From: Anaerolineaceae bacterium UBA5211
GTDB lineage: Bacteria; Chloroflexota; Anaerolineae; Anaerolineales; Anaerolineaceae
Assembly (NCBI GenBank): GCA_002412595.1
Contig: DHVJ01000010.1
Location: forward strand, 12,882 to 35,030
Length of the DNA: 22,149 bases
Reading direction: 5' to 3'
Shown: positions 1-6,272 of the stretch, one piece after another
Position numbering within the stretch: position 1 is the stretch's first letter
Layout of the letters: each line of letters opens with the position of its first letter
Translations under genes and position numbers: made by a program
Notes under the pieces: model-generated
The model's database searches: none
Seen by the model: the letters and a program-made list of their open reading frames with translations, nothing else
Told to the model about the DNA's origin: nothing

Positions 1-201
1 CAGGTATGGGACTTGCCCGTGCCCTATTCTGCCAGCCATCCGGTGGCGTTTGAACTGGCCGACCAGAAAACTCCCCAGGGCGCTGGCAAAGCCTGGTTGT
101 ATGTCGAACCAGACGGCGACGTGCTGCCTGCGCAGGGTGTCAACAAAGTGCTGGGAAATATGCTGAACGACCCATGGGAGAAGATCTGGAAACGCCACTG
201 A
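1..201 (+). CDS. Probable radical SAM/SPASM-like protein, C-terminal end only
   Basis: The reading frame is open from the first base and stops with TGA at 199-201, so the gene starts before the window. The visible 66 residues contain a segment of the form Y-x-E-P-D-G-D-V-L-P followed by a V-L-G-N-x-L-x-D-P-W-E-x-I-W ending. That is the usual shape of the C-terminal SPASM or twitch region of radical SAM proteins, where a short chain after the last cluster ligand ends in an LGN...EIW signature. No cysteine is present in the visible part; the position after L-P, where many family members have Cys, is Ala. The catalytic CxxxCxxC motif would lie outside the window. A methyltransferase gene follows after 27 bases, so the two are probably co-transcribed. 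The family call rests on this short tail only. Confidence 0.55.
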   Translation, partial: QVWDLPVPYSASHPVAFELADQKTPQGAGKAWLYVEPDGDVLPAQGVNKVLGNMLNDPWEKIWKRH

Positions 202-228
202 TATTTACGAAATCAACTTGAGCGCCAA

Positions 229-987
229 ATGAACGCTAATGAAGACAGGGCTTTTTGGCAAGCCCGCTACCGCCAGCAGGTTGGCTGGACGACTGAGCTG
301 CGCCGTTATGCACTGGCAGCCAGCGGCCTGCCTAAGGATGCCCGCCTGTTGGAAGCCGGCTGCGGTTACGGAGCCCTGTTAGACGCTTTGCAAACGGATG
401 GGCAAAGTCATCTGACCGGCCTGGATATTGATTTTCCCGCCCTGCAATCCATTTCAGGTACTGCCAAGGCCTTGTGTGCCAATGGTTTGCACCTGCCCTT
501 TCCTTCCGGCGTTTTTGATGCCTGCCTGTGCCATTTCTACCTGTTGTGGACAAACAATCCCATGCAAGCCCTGCTGGAGATGAAGCGCGTCACACGCCCA
601 GGCGGCTGGCTGTTCGCGCTGGCCGAACCGGATTACAGCGCGCGAGTGGACGAACCGGCCGAATTGGCGCCGCTGGGCGAGCTGCAAACGCATGCCCTAC
701 TGCGCCAAGGCGCCCATCCCTTCATCGGCGCGCATTTGGCCGCGCTGTTCCACAACGTTGGCTTGGCGCGCATTGAATGCGGCATACTGCAAACCGCCGC
801 GGGCGAAGAAGCTCCTTCAGATGAAAACCACGAACGCGAGTGGCAAGTACTTGCCGCGGATTTACGCGGTCTTCTCAACTCAACCGAACTGGCGTACTGG
901 GAGGCGCTGAATTGGCGTGCTCGCCGGGCTGGCACGCGCCGCCTGCATGTGCCCGTGCATTACGCATTAGGACAAATTCCTTTATGA
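229..987 (+). CDS. Class I SAM-dependent methyltransferase
   Basis: A 252-residue protein with the Rossmann methyltransferase fold. Motif I is E-A-G-C-G-Y-G at about residues 42-48, the acidic end of strand 2 is L-D-I-D near 65-68, and the post-motif segment M-K-R-V-T-R-P-G-G near 118-126 is typical of the Methyltransf_11/25 group. The later part, with many Ala, Leu and Arg residues, probably forms the substrate lid. The substrate cannot be read from the sequence. It starts 27 bases after the preceding probable radical SAM gene, so the two may act on one small molecule or cofactor. The ATG at 229 is the first good start after that stop, but the Shine-Dalgarno sequence is weak. A tRNA gene with its own promoter follows, so this transcript probably ends near 990-1010. 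Confidence 0.8.
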   Translation: MNANEDRAFWQARYRQQVGWTTELRRYALAASGLPKDARLLEAGCGYGALLDALQTDGQSHLTGLDIDFPALQSISGTAKALCANGLHLPFPSGVFDACLCHFYLLWTNNPMQALLEMKRVTRPGGWLFALAEPDYSARVDEPAELAPLGELQTHALLRQGAHPFIGAHLAALFHNVGLARIECGILQTAAGEEAPSDENHEREWQVLAADLRGLLNSTELAYWEALNWRARRAGTRRLHVPVHYALGQIPL

Positions 988-993
988 ATTTTC

Positions 994-1020
994 TTGTGAT
1001 TTAAAAGATAATGGTATAAT
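994..1020 (+). promoter_or_regulatory. Candidate sigma-70-type promoter of the tRNA-Pro gene
   Basis: A perfect TATAAT lies at 1015-1020, twelve bases before the tRNA. A partial -35 (TTGTGA, 994-999) precedes it with a short 15-base spacer. Transcription would begin about five bases before the mature tRNA. The -10 box is convincing; the -35 is weak. Confidence 0.5.
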
Positions 1021-1031
1021 CGTTTCGTTGT

Positions 1032-1110
<79 letters not shown>

Positions 1111-1127
1111 CTCCTAAAGATCCTCTG

Positions 1128-1949
1128 ATGAAATTCCAGGAAACCTATAGCACCCTCCAGTCCATTCTTTCAAATGTAAATAATGACAGCGACCTGTTCG
1201 TGCAGGAGTTGCACCAGCAGCAGCTTTCCTATCTGAGTTACAGCCAAATCACGACGGTGGAATTCTGCCAGCAGCGCTATTATTTGCAATACATCCTCGA
1301 CCAAAAGCCCGAACCCCTGCCGGATTATTTCACCAAAGGCAAACTGCTGCACCAACTCATCGCTCAAAGTTATCAAGCGGATATTGATGGCACCATTGTT
1401 TCTTTGGAGGAATTACAAGCGCAGTTGGCTGTGTCAGACGAGTGTTGTGATCAAATCCATCTCTCCAACGCCCTGATGTTATACCAGCAGCACCGCTGGC
1501 AGGAGCAGCACGTGCTGGCGGTCGAACATCCCTTCGCCATCTTGCTCGCGGAAGATCTGCCGCCTCTGGTGGGTGTCATTGACCTTGTGCTGCAGGATGA
1601 GGACAGCATCATCCTGGTGGATCACAAGACCGGCCGGAATTTCTACCCCTACGATGAGCTGCAGGTTGCCATCTATGCGCACTATGTCCAATCCATCTAC
1701 CCGGATTACGATTGCCAGTTGTATTATGACCATTACCGCTGGGTGAATAATTTGCAGCGCATCCGAAAGCCCGCTTTCCAACGCACGCTGGTGACAATGC
1801 AGCCTGCCCTGGATGCCCTCTACCGCCAGCGCATTTACACCGCCGCTGAGATTATCCGCCGTCTGCATGAAGGGGAAACTCCCAGCCATACGGGCGCTTG
1901 CTTCCGCTGCCCCTTTCAAAAGAATTGCAAATTCAGCTATCGGAATTAA
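1128..1949 (+). CDS. Stand-alone PD-(D/E)XK nuclease with Fe-S-type Cys motif (RecB/AddB/Cas4-like)
   Basis: A 273-residue protein with the motifs of the PDDEXK_1 superfamily in order: S-Y-S-Q-I near 38-41, then Cys47; a G-K-L-L-H helix with His75; G-V-I-D-L with Asp152; the catalytic pair V-D-H-K with Asp165 and Lys167; and Q-V-A-I-Y with Gln179. A C-terminal C-x2-C-x5-C (258, 261, 267) joins Cys47 to make the four-cysteine set that holds a 4Fe-4S cluster in AddB, Dna2 and Cas4. It probably cuts or trims DNA ends. No helicase domain, cas gene or CRISPR repeat accompanies it, so it is a solo RecB-like exonuclease of unknown pathway. The frame extends back into tRNA-Pro, where the first ATG (1065) is part of the anticodon region; the ATG at 1128 is the likely start, though its Shine-Dalgarno is poor. 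It may be partly read from the tRNA promoter. Confidence 0.8.
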   Translation: MKFQETYSTLQSILSNVNNDSDLFVQELHQQQLSYLSYSQITTVEFCQQRYYLQYILDQKPEPLPDYFTKGKLLHQLIAQSYQADIDGTIVSLEELQAQLAVSDECCDQIHLSNALMLYQQHRWQEQHVLAVEHPFAILLAEDLPPLVGVIDLVLQDEDSIILVDHKTGRNFYPYDELQVAIYAHYVQSIYPDYDCQLYYDHYRWVNNLQRIRKPAFQRTLVTMQPALDALYRQRIYTAAEIIRRLHEGETPSHTGACFRCPFQKNCKFSYRN

Positions 1950-2016
1950 ATTAATCTTTTTGTTCCGTCCAAATCTTTCCAAATTCTTTTTTATTTATTT
2001 TCTAATATAACGTCTA

Positions 2017-2046
2017 TTGACAGATTATGAAGATTCGGAGTTTAAT
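2017..2046 (+). promoter_or_regulatory. Candidate promoter of the zinc metallopeptidase gene
   Basis: A perfect TTGACA (2017-2022) is followed after 18 bases by TTTAAT (2041-2046), one mismatch from the -10 consensus. It lies in an AT-rich gap about 60 bases before the peptidase start codon. Confidence 0.55.
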
Positions 2047-2064
2047 TGATTAAGTTATCATAAT

Positions 2065-2084
2065 GTAAACAAAAAATGGTTTAC
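2065..2084. promoter_or_regulatory. Small inverted repeat, possible operator
   Basis: GTAAAC at 2065-2070 and GTTTAC at 2079-2084 form a perfect 6-bp inverted repeat with an 8-base spacer. It sits just after the candidate -10 box and before the Shine-Dalgarno AAAGGA of the peptidase gene. That is a good place for a repressor, but no matching regulator is seen in the window. Confidence 0.3.
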
Positions 2085-2104
2085 GTGCTGAAAGGAAAAG
2101 TTCA

Positions 2105-2989
2105 ATGCCATTTAACGAGAAAAAACGCCTCGATCCCTCCCAGGTCCAGGACCGGCGCGGCCGCAATACCGGTCGGACGGTAGCCATCGGTGCCGGTGGT
2201 TTTGGCATCATCATTTACCTGATCTCCATGTTCCTGGGCGTGGACCTGACACAGTTCGTTGACCCGAACCAGGCCGCTCCCTCCACTTCGCAAACCTATA
2301 GTGAGGATATCTACGACCTGGAAACAGAATGCCAAACCGGTGCGGACGCCAACCAGCGGCAGGACTGCCGCATCGTCGGCTACGTCAACAGCATCCAGGC
2401 CTTTTGGACAGATGAATTGGATTCCTACAGTGTGGAATATGTCCCAGCCCAAACCGTGCTGTTCAGTGATGTGACCCAAGGCGCCTGCGGATACGCAACC
2501 GGCGCATCTGGACCGTTTTATTGCCCTAGTGATCAGATGGTCTATCTCGACCTGTCATTCTTTGAAACGCTGCAATCAAAATATGGCGCGCAAGGCGGTC
2601 CCTTTGCGGAAGCTTACGTCCTTTCGCACGAGTACGGCCACCACGTCCAGGACATTTTGGGTGCCTTGGATAGCTCCGGCGTCCAAAGCGGCAGCGGCCC
2701 GCAGAGCATGTCCGTCTTCACCGAGCTGCAGGCCGATTGTCTGGCCGGCATCTGGGCGCACCACGCCACCGAGACCGGTTACCTGGAAACATTGACTGAG
2801 GAAGAAATTCTGCAAAGTCTGGATACCGCTGCAGCCGTGGGAGACGATCGAATCCAAAGCCAGACTCAGGGCTACGTTTATCCCGAAGCCTGGACGCACG
2901 GTTCTTCCGAGCAGCGCCAGGCGGCTTTCTATGATGGCTTTCAATCCGGCGACATCAATGCCTGCAACACCCCCGGTTGGGAAGATTGA
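2105..2989 (+). CDS. Membrane-anchored neutral zinc metallopeptidase (YpfJ/PF04228 family)
   Basis: A 294-residue protein of normal family length. The N-terminus starts M-P-F-N-E-K and is Arg-rich. A single hydrophobic segment at about residues 26-45 should anchor it, leaving the rest outside the membrane. The zinc motif H-E-Y-G-H (His175 to His179) is followed by E-L-Q-A-D-C near 207-212, which supplies the third ligand. Cysteines near 76, 88, 128, 140, 212 and 287 may form disulfides outside the cell. The physiological substrate of the family is not established. Start: ATG at 2105 with AAAGGA about nine bases upstream. It has its own candidate promoter and a strong terminator 48 bases downstream, so it is probably monocistronic. 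Confidence 0.88.
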   Translation: MPFNEKKRLDPSQVQDRRGRNTGRTVAIGAGGFGIIIYLISMFLGVDLTQFVDPNQAAPSTSQTYSEDIYDLETECQTGADANQRQDCRIVGYVNSIQAFWTDELDSYSVEYVPAQTVLFSDVTQGACGYATGASGPFYCPSDQMVYLDLSFFETLQSKYGAQGGPFAEAYVLSHEYGHHVQDILGALDSSGVQSGSGPQSMSVFTELQADCLAGIWAHHATETGYLETLTEEEILQSLDTAAAVGDDRIQSQTQGYVYPEAWTHGSSEQRQAAFYDGFQSGDINACNTPGWED

Positions 2990-3037
2990 TCCGTTATTGG
3001 AGAATCTCCCAGTGTTAAAACAGATAATCTAAAAAAC

Positions 3038-3065
3038 AAGAGGTGGCTTCTGGAAGCCACCTCTT
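3038..3065. terminator. Bidirectional intrinsic terminator
   Basis: AAGAGGTGGCTTC (3038-3050) and its exact reverse complement (3053-3065) form a 12-13-bp stem with a tight loop. An A run lies upstream and a T run downstream, so it can work in both directions. It ends the peptidase transcript and also lies beyond the end of the minus-strand YdeI gene, separating the convergent units. Confidence 0.85.
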
Positions 3066-3126
3066 TGATTAACAATGTGAAAATAATATTTCAGGGATTT
3101 TTGCAAACCAACTCGCAATTGATATT

Positions 3127-3714
3127 TCAGTCGTTCAATCCCTTGCCTGCCAAAATTCGCTCCCGAGTCTTCTCAATACGCGCTTCCCGCGTGGCCGATT
3201 GCTTTGCCTGTGAAAAATACAGTTGATAAGCATGCTGCCGTCCAGGGGTCAGCGCTTCGAAGGCTTTCTCCAATGCGGAGTCTTTTTGGAACTTAGCCTT
3301 CAGTTCATCCGGCATAGGGAATTCGCTGGTTTTCTTGAGATCAAGCTTCATCCCGGATTTTTCCACCTCGATCGCTTCTTGAATATAAGCTTTCAAAGTG
3401 GGTTCCAGATCAATGATCTCCCGCAGGCTGCGGAAACGCACCTGGCGGCCGGCCTGGACGTTCTCGGTTTGCTGCACCAGGATGCCTTTGGGATCTTTCA
3501 ATAACGCGCCTTTGATGTACAGCAGCGCACAGTATTCTTTGAAACCGTGGATGAGCACGACATTGCTGCCATCATACGTGTAGCAGGGATGCATCCATTT
3601 GTAATTCTCGTCCAACCCGCTGGCCAGCGCGATTTCACGCAGTTTTTGAAATTCGGCCTGCCACGGACCGTTTTTTTGCATAAAGGCATCCACCTTCGGG
3701 TTCTTATCGCTCAT
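3127..3714 (-). CDS. YdeI/OmdA-type protein (DUF1801 plus bacteriocin-protection domain)
   Basis: A 195-residue protein. The first two thirds resemble the DUF1801/YdeI fold: K-N-G-P-W near 13-17, then a Trp/Tyr-rich segment (K-W-M-H-P-C-Y-T-Y) that in this family often reads K-W-x-x-P-x-Y. The last third (E-F-P-M-P-D-E-L and the A-L-T-P-G-R-Q-H-A-Y helix ending in R-I-E-K) is the OmdA/YdeI C-terminal helix region. Members are linked to bacteriocin or peptide protection in a few bacteria, but the biochemistry is unknown. Start: ATG at 3714, preceded by AAAGGAGATTGGG, an excellent Shine-Dalgarno; a start 54 bases further upstream would lie inside the neighbouring gene. The upstream DUF1801 gene ends only 11 bases before, and its TAA touches this ribosome site, so the two genes are translationally close and surely one operon. 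Confidence 0.8.
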   Translation of the reverse strand: MSDKNPKVDAFMQKNGPWQAEFQKLREIALASGLDENYKWMHPCYTYDGSNVVLIHGFKEYCALLYIKGALLKDPKGILVQQTENVQAGRQVRFRSLREIIDLEPTLKAYIQEAIEVEKSGMKLDLKKTSEFPMPDELKAKFQKDSALEKAFEALTPGRQHAYQLYFSQAKQSATREARIEKTRERILAGKGLND

Positions 3715-3725
3715 CCCAATCTCCT

Positions 3726-4148
3726 TTAGGGAATCCAGCCCGGAATCGCCGCGGCCTGCCGGATCCATTCTCCCAGCTGCTTTTCATCCAGCGGCTTATC
3801 TTCATAAATATCGAAGTAACGCACGTCTTCCTGTTTGGATAAACCCGGCGGAGTGGGGTTCAACAGGCCGCCTTTGAAGAAAGCGACCCGTACGAATTTA
3901 GTAAAGCAATGGTAGTTTAGGAACCAGCCCATTCCTTCGACGCCATAAAAAGGTGAATTCCACTTGACCGCCTTGCGCACATTGGGCACGTGCTTCACAA
4001 TCAGGTCATCCAGTTTGCGGCCGACCTCGTGTTTCCAGCCCGGCATAGCCGCGATGTAAGCCTGCACCGGTTTATCCCCATCCCCTTTGGGAATCTGCGG
4101 ATTGCCGCCGGACAGCAAAGTAACTTTTCCCGTTTCATGTTCAGTCAT
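3726..4148 (-). CDS. DUF1801 domain protein (YdhG/YobT-like)
   Basis: A 140-residue single-domain protein. The segment K-P-V-Q-A-Y-I-A-A-M-P-G-W, then V-R-K-A-V-K-W-N-S-P-F-Y-G, and the later F-L-N-Y-H-C-F-T-K-F-V-R-V-A-F-F are the conserved parts of DUF1801 (the YdhG-like fold, related to frataxin-fold and iron-binding proposals). The function is not established. Start: ATG at 4148 with AAGG seven bases upstream. It is first in a two-gene operon with the YdeI protein, which carries the same type of domain, so the pair is a common duplicated partnership. The 222-base upstream gap is AT-rich and holds a small hairpin (TCAGGC/GCCTGA) near 4187-4201. Confidence 0.8.
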   Translation of the reverse strand: MTEHETGKVTLLSGGNPQIPKGDGDKPVQAYIAAMPGWKHEVGRKLDDLIVKHVPNVRKAVKWNSPFYGVEGMGWFLNYHCFTKFVRVAFFKGGLLNPTPPGLSKQEDVRYFDIYEDKPLDEKQLGEWIRQAAAIPGWIP

Positions 4149-4297
4149 TCTTAAACCTTTTGATCATCCGTAATTTATTCAGCTCCTGATCAGGCGTTGC
4201 CTGAATCGGTTATCTTTTTTATTTTATGCATCTTATTTTTTTGTATATATAAGAGAAATATATGCTTTTACTGATCAAATTCAGTCACTAAAATAGC

Positions 4298-4331
4298 AAA
4301 ACCGCCACTTCAAAAAATCAGTGGCGGTTTT
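4298..4331 (-). terminator. Intrinsic terminator after the luciferase-like oxidoreductase gene
   Basis: AAAACCGCCACT (4298-4309) and its exact complement (4320-4331) give a 12-bp stem with a 10-base loop and T runs on both sides. It lies 40 bases beyond the stop codon of the minus-strand oxidoreductase and should isolate it from the DUF1801 operon. Confidence 0.85.
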
Positions 4332-4370
4332 TGCAACGATTTTAATAATTTGTCGTTTGAACCTTTTTAC

Positions 4371-5390
4371 TTATTTCCAATCGGCAAAGGCATCCACGAC
4401 CGGTTTGATGTCGTCCATCATCGGGTAAAGGATCGGGCAGGTAACACCCGCGTCGATGTATTGGGCGACTTTCTCCTGGCATTCTTTGGTGGTGCCGACC
4501 GCCATGATGTTGCGCACGACTTCATCGGGGATGACCTTGCTGGCTTTGATGTAATCCTCTTCGGTGGCCGGCCAGCCCATGATGGCCTGCACCTTGGCAA
4601 GCAATTCGTCGCTGACGCCGCTGGCTTTCATGATGTGCGGTTCGGTAGCGAAGTAGTAAGCCGCCAGCTTCTTGCCTTCCAACATGGCGGCTTCGGGGTG
4701 CTCATCGGACAGGCAGCACACGATCAGTTCGGGGCGGTCCACGTCCGCGAGGGTCTTGCCTGCTTTTTGCGCGCCTTTTTCGACCAGCTTGACCGCGTTG
4801 CGGATGTAATCCACCGAGACCATGTAATTGAGCAGCACGCCGTCGCAGATCTCGCCGGTCATTTCAAGCATCTTGGAACCGGTCGCGCCAATGTAAAGCG
4901 GGATATCGCGCGGGGAAGTGTCGCCAAAGGCTACGTCCAGCCGCACACGGTCCAGGTTGACGAAATCACCCTGATAGGTCACTTCTTCCATGGTGAAGAG
5001 TTCGCGGATAGCTTCGATGTGCTCGCGCATGGCCTGCAGCGGTTTGTGGCGATTGACGCCCACGCGGCCGGCGATGGGTTCCCACCAGGCACCCAGGCCC
5101 AGCATGACCCGCCCGCGTCCGTCGATTTTACCGCCCAGATCCCACATGGTGCTCCAGGTGGCGGCAATTACCGCCGGGTTGCGCGTCCAAATGGGCAGAA
5201 CAGCCGAACCGATGCGCAATTTCGTGGTGCTGTTCAGGAAAGCGCTCATCATCACGACGCAGTCGCGCGCCAGGCGGGTATCGGCCTGCCAGATTTCGCT
5301 GAACCCACGTTCTTCGGCATACTTGGCCATCTCCAGTTCGTATTTTATGGGATGTTTGTCTTGCATGTATAGGGCAAATCGAGCGGTCAT
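4371..5390 (-). CDS. Luciferase-like (LLM class) F420/flavin-dependent oxidoreductase
   Basis: A 339-residue TIM-barrel protein of the bacterial luciferase/methylene-tetrahydromethanopterin reductase superfamily, of normal length. The N-terminal strand (A-R-F-A-L-Y-M-Q-D) and the A-K-Y-A-E-E-R-G-F-S-E-I-W-Q-A-D segment near 23-38 are the usual opening. L-R-I-G-S-A-V-L-P-I-W-T-R-N-P with V-I-A-A-T-W near 59-80 and R-V-M-L-G-L-G-A-W-W near 94-103 follow, as in F420-binding members. The cofactor (F420 or FMN) and substrate are not fixed by the sequence. Two adjacent ATGs occur; AGGAG lies six bases before the second, so I take 5390. It is transcribed divergently from the XRE-cupin regulator from a shared operator region and ends at a strong terminator, so it is a single-gene unit probably controlled by that regulator. 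Confidence 0.82.
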   Translation of the reverse strand: MTARFALYMQDKHPIKYELEMAKYAEERGFSEIWQADTRLARDCVVMMSAFLNSTTKLRIGSAVLPIWTRNPAVIAATWSTMWDLGGKIDGRGRVMLGLGAWWEPIAGRVGVNRHKPLQAMREHIEAIRELFTMEEVTYQGDFVNLDRVRLDVAFGDTSPRDIPLYIGATGSKMLEMTGEICDGVLLNYMVSVDYIRNAVKLVEKGAQKAGKTLADVDRPELIVCCLSDEHPEAAMLEGKKLAAYYFATEPHIMKASGVSDELLAKVQAIMGWPATEEDYIKASKVIPDEVVRNIMAVGTTKECQEKVAQYIDAGVTCPILYPMMDDIKPVVDAFADWK

Positions 5391-5483
5391 CATTAACTCC
5401 TGTTTCTACCTGGTAAAAGGTTTCCGTTTGGCTAACGGGATAATCTTCCTAAAAAAAACGAAAAATTCCCTGTAATGATTAAA

Positions 5484-5512
5484 TTTATAGCAAAAACGCG
5501 AAGCGGTGTCAA
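5484..5512 (-). promoter_or_regulatory. Strong promoter of the luciferase-like oxidoreductase gene
   Basis: On the minus strand a perfect TTGACA (5512-5507) is followed after exactly 17 bases by TATAAA (5489-5484), a near-consensus sigma-70 promoter. It lies about 90 bases before the oxidoreductase start codon. The -35 box is the outer end of the inverted repeat at 5507-5546. Confidence 0.75.
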
Positions 5513-5546
5513 GCATTACTGTACACTTGCGTAGTAATACTTGACA
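5507..5546. promoter_or_regulatory. 14-bp inverted-repeat operator spanning both divergent -35 boxes
   Basis: TGTCAAGCATTACT (5507-5520) pairs with AGTAATACTTGACA (5533-5546), a 14-bp inverted repeat with one mismatch and a 12-base spacer. Each arm ends in a perfect -35 box, TTGACA reading outward on its own strand. A protein bound here would cover both -35 regions, so it should switch the oxidoreductase and the regulator operon together. The obvious candidate is the XRE-cupin protein encoded at 5615. Confidence 0.7.
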
Positions 5547-5569
5547 AAGGGTCTTGTTTACTATATTTT
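5541..5569 (+). promoter_or_regulatory. Promoter of the XRE-cupin/hydantoinase operon
   Basis: A perfect TTGACA (5541-5546) is followed by a T/A-rich -10 region: TATTTT at 5564-5569 with a 17-base spacer, or TATATT at 5562-5567 with a 15-base spacer. Transcription would begin near 5575, which rules against the ATG at 5573 as start of the regulator. Confidence 0.65.
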
Positions 5570-5614
5570 TAAATGTATACACGATGGATGCGAAGAAACA
5601 CAGGAAAAATCGAT

Positions 5615-6238
5615 ATGTCGCCTGAACAGGATGAGATCGGCCAAAGGATAAAAGCGCGCCGGGAGGAATTGGGCTTCAGCATGCGTGAATTGGCCCGCCG
5701 CACCGGTCTGTCTGCTTCCTTTATCAGCCAGGTGGAAAACAAGCGCACGAATGTCTCGTTGGACTCCCTGCGCCTGATTGCCGAACAACTGGACATCTCC
5801 ATCCATCATTTCTTTTCCGAACCCGTCCCGGACCAATCCTACTCCAGCGCGGCCGCCAACAACGATAACAATCCTGCAGCTGCGGCTGAGATGCATTATT
5901 CCCCCATCGTGCGCGCCGGTTCCCGCCCCCGGCTGTACTTCCCGGATTTGGGCGTCAATTATGAGCTGCTGGTCAAAGACCTCACCCACACAATGGAGCC
6001 CATCTTCGGGCGCCTGTCCCCCGGGTCCGGCAACATTGCCCGGCGCCTGCGCAAGCCGACGGAAGAATTCATCTTCGTTCTGGTCGGTAAATTGCTGGTC
6101 GGCCTTAAAGATGAAGAATTTATTCTCAACCCGGGCGATTCGATCTATTTTGAGGGCAATGACTTGAATAAATTGGCGTGCGCTTCCGAGGACAGCGAAG
6201 TGGTCTGGTTATCGGTGATCACTCCACCCGCTTTCTAG
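5615..6238 (+). CDS. XRE-family transcriptional regulator with C-terminal cupin domain
   Basis: A 207-residue protein. Residues 7-65 form an XRE helix-turn-helix: I-G-Q-R-I-K-A-R-R-E near 8-17, M-R-E-L-A-R-R-T-G-L-S near 23-33 and S-F-I-S-Q-V-E-N near 35-42. After a spacer rich in Ser, Ala and Asn, residues from about 110 to the end form a cupin_2 barrel (P-T-E-E-F-I-F-V-L-V-G-K-L then L-N-P-G-D-S-I-Y-F). Regulators of this build usually sense a small metabolite with the cupin and control neighbouring uptake or catabolic genes. Start: ATG at 5615 with AGGAAA eight bases upstream; the in-frame ATG at 5573 overlaps the expected transcription start and lacks a ribosome site. It is first in the operon with the hydantoinase, 34 bases away, and is probably autoregulated through the 5507-5546 repeat. 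Confidence 0.88.
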   Translation: MSPEQDEIGQRIKARREELGFSMRELARRTGLSASFISQVENKRTNVSLDSLRLIAEQLDISIHHFFSEPVPDQSYSSAAANNDNNPAAAAEMHYSPIVRAGSRPRLYFPDLGVNYELLVKDLTHTMEPIFGRLSPGSGNIARRLRKPTEEFIFVLVGKLLVGLKDEEFILNPGDSIYFEGNDLNKLACASEDSEVVWLSVITPPAF

Positions 6239-6272
6239 TTTGGATATTGTGATTGAACATGGGTAAAACGAT

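Noticed and set aside
4350..5372. Open frame of 340 codons on the plus strand
   Set aside because: It is the antisense shadow of the luciferase-like oxidoreductase; its composition (His/Gly/Asp-rich) matches no fold.
5573..5614. Earlier ATG for the XRE-cupin regulator
   Set aside because: It would lie at or before the predicted transcription start and lacks a Shine-Dalgarno; the helix-turn-helix starts after 5615.
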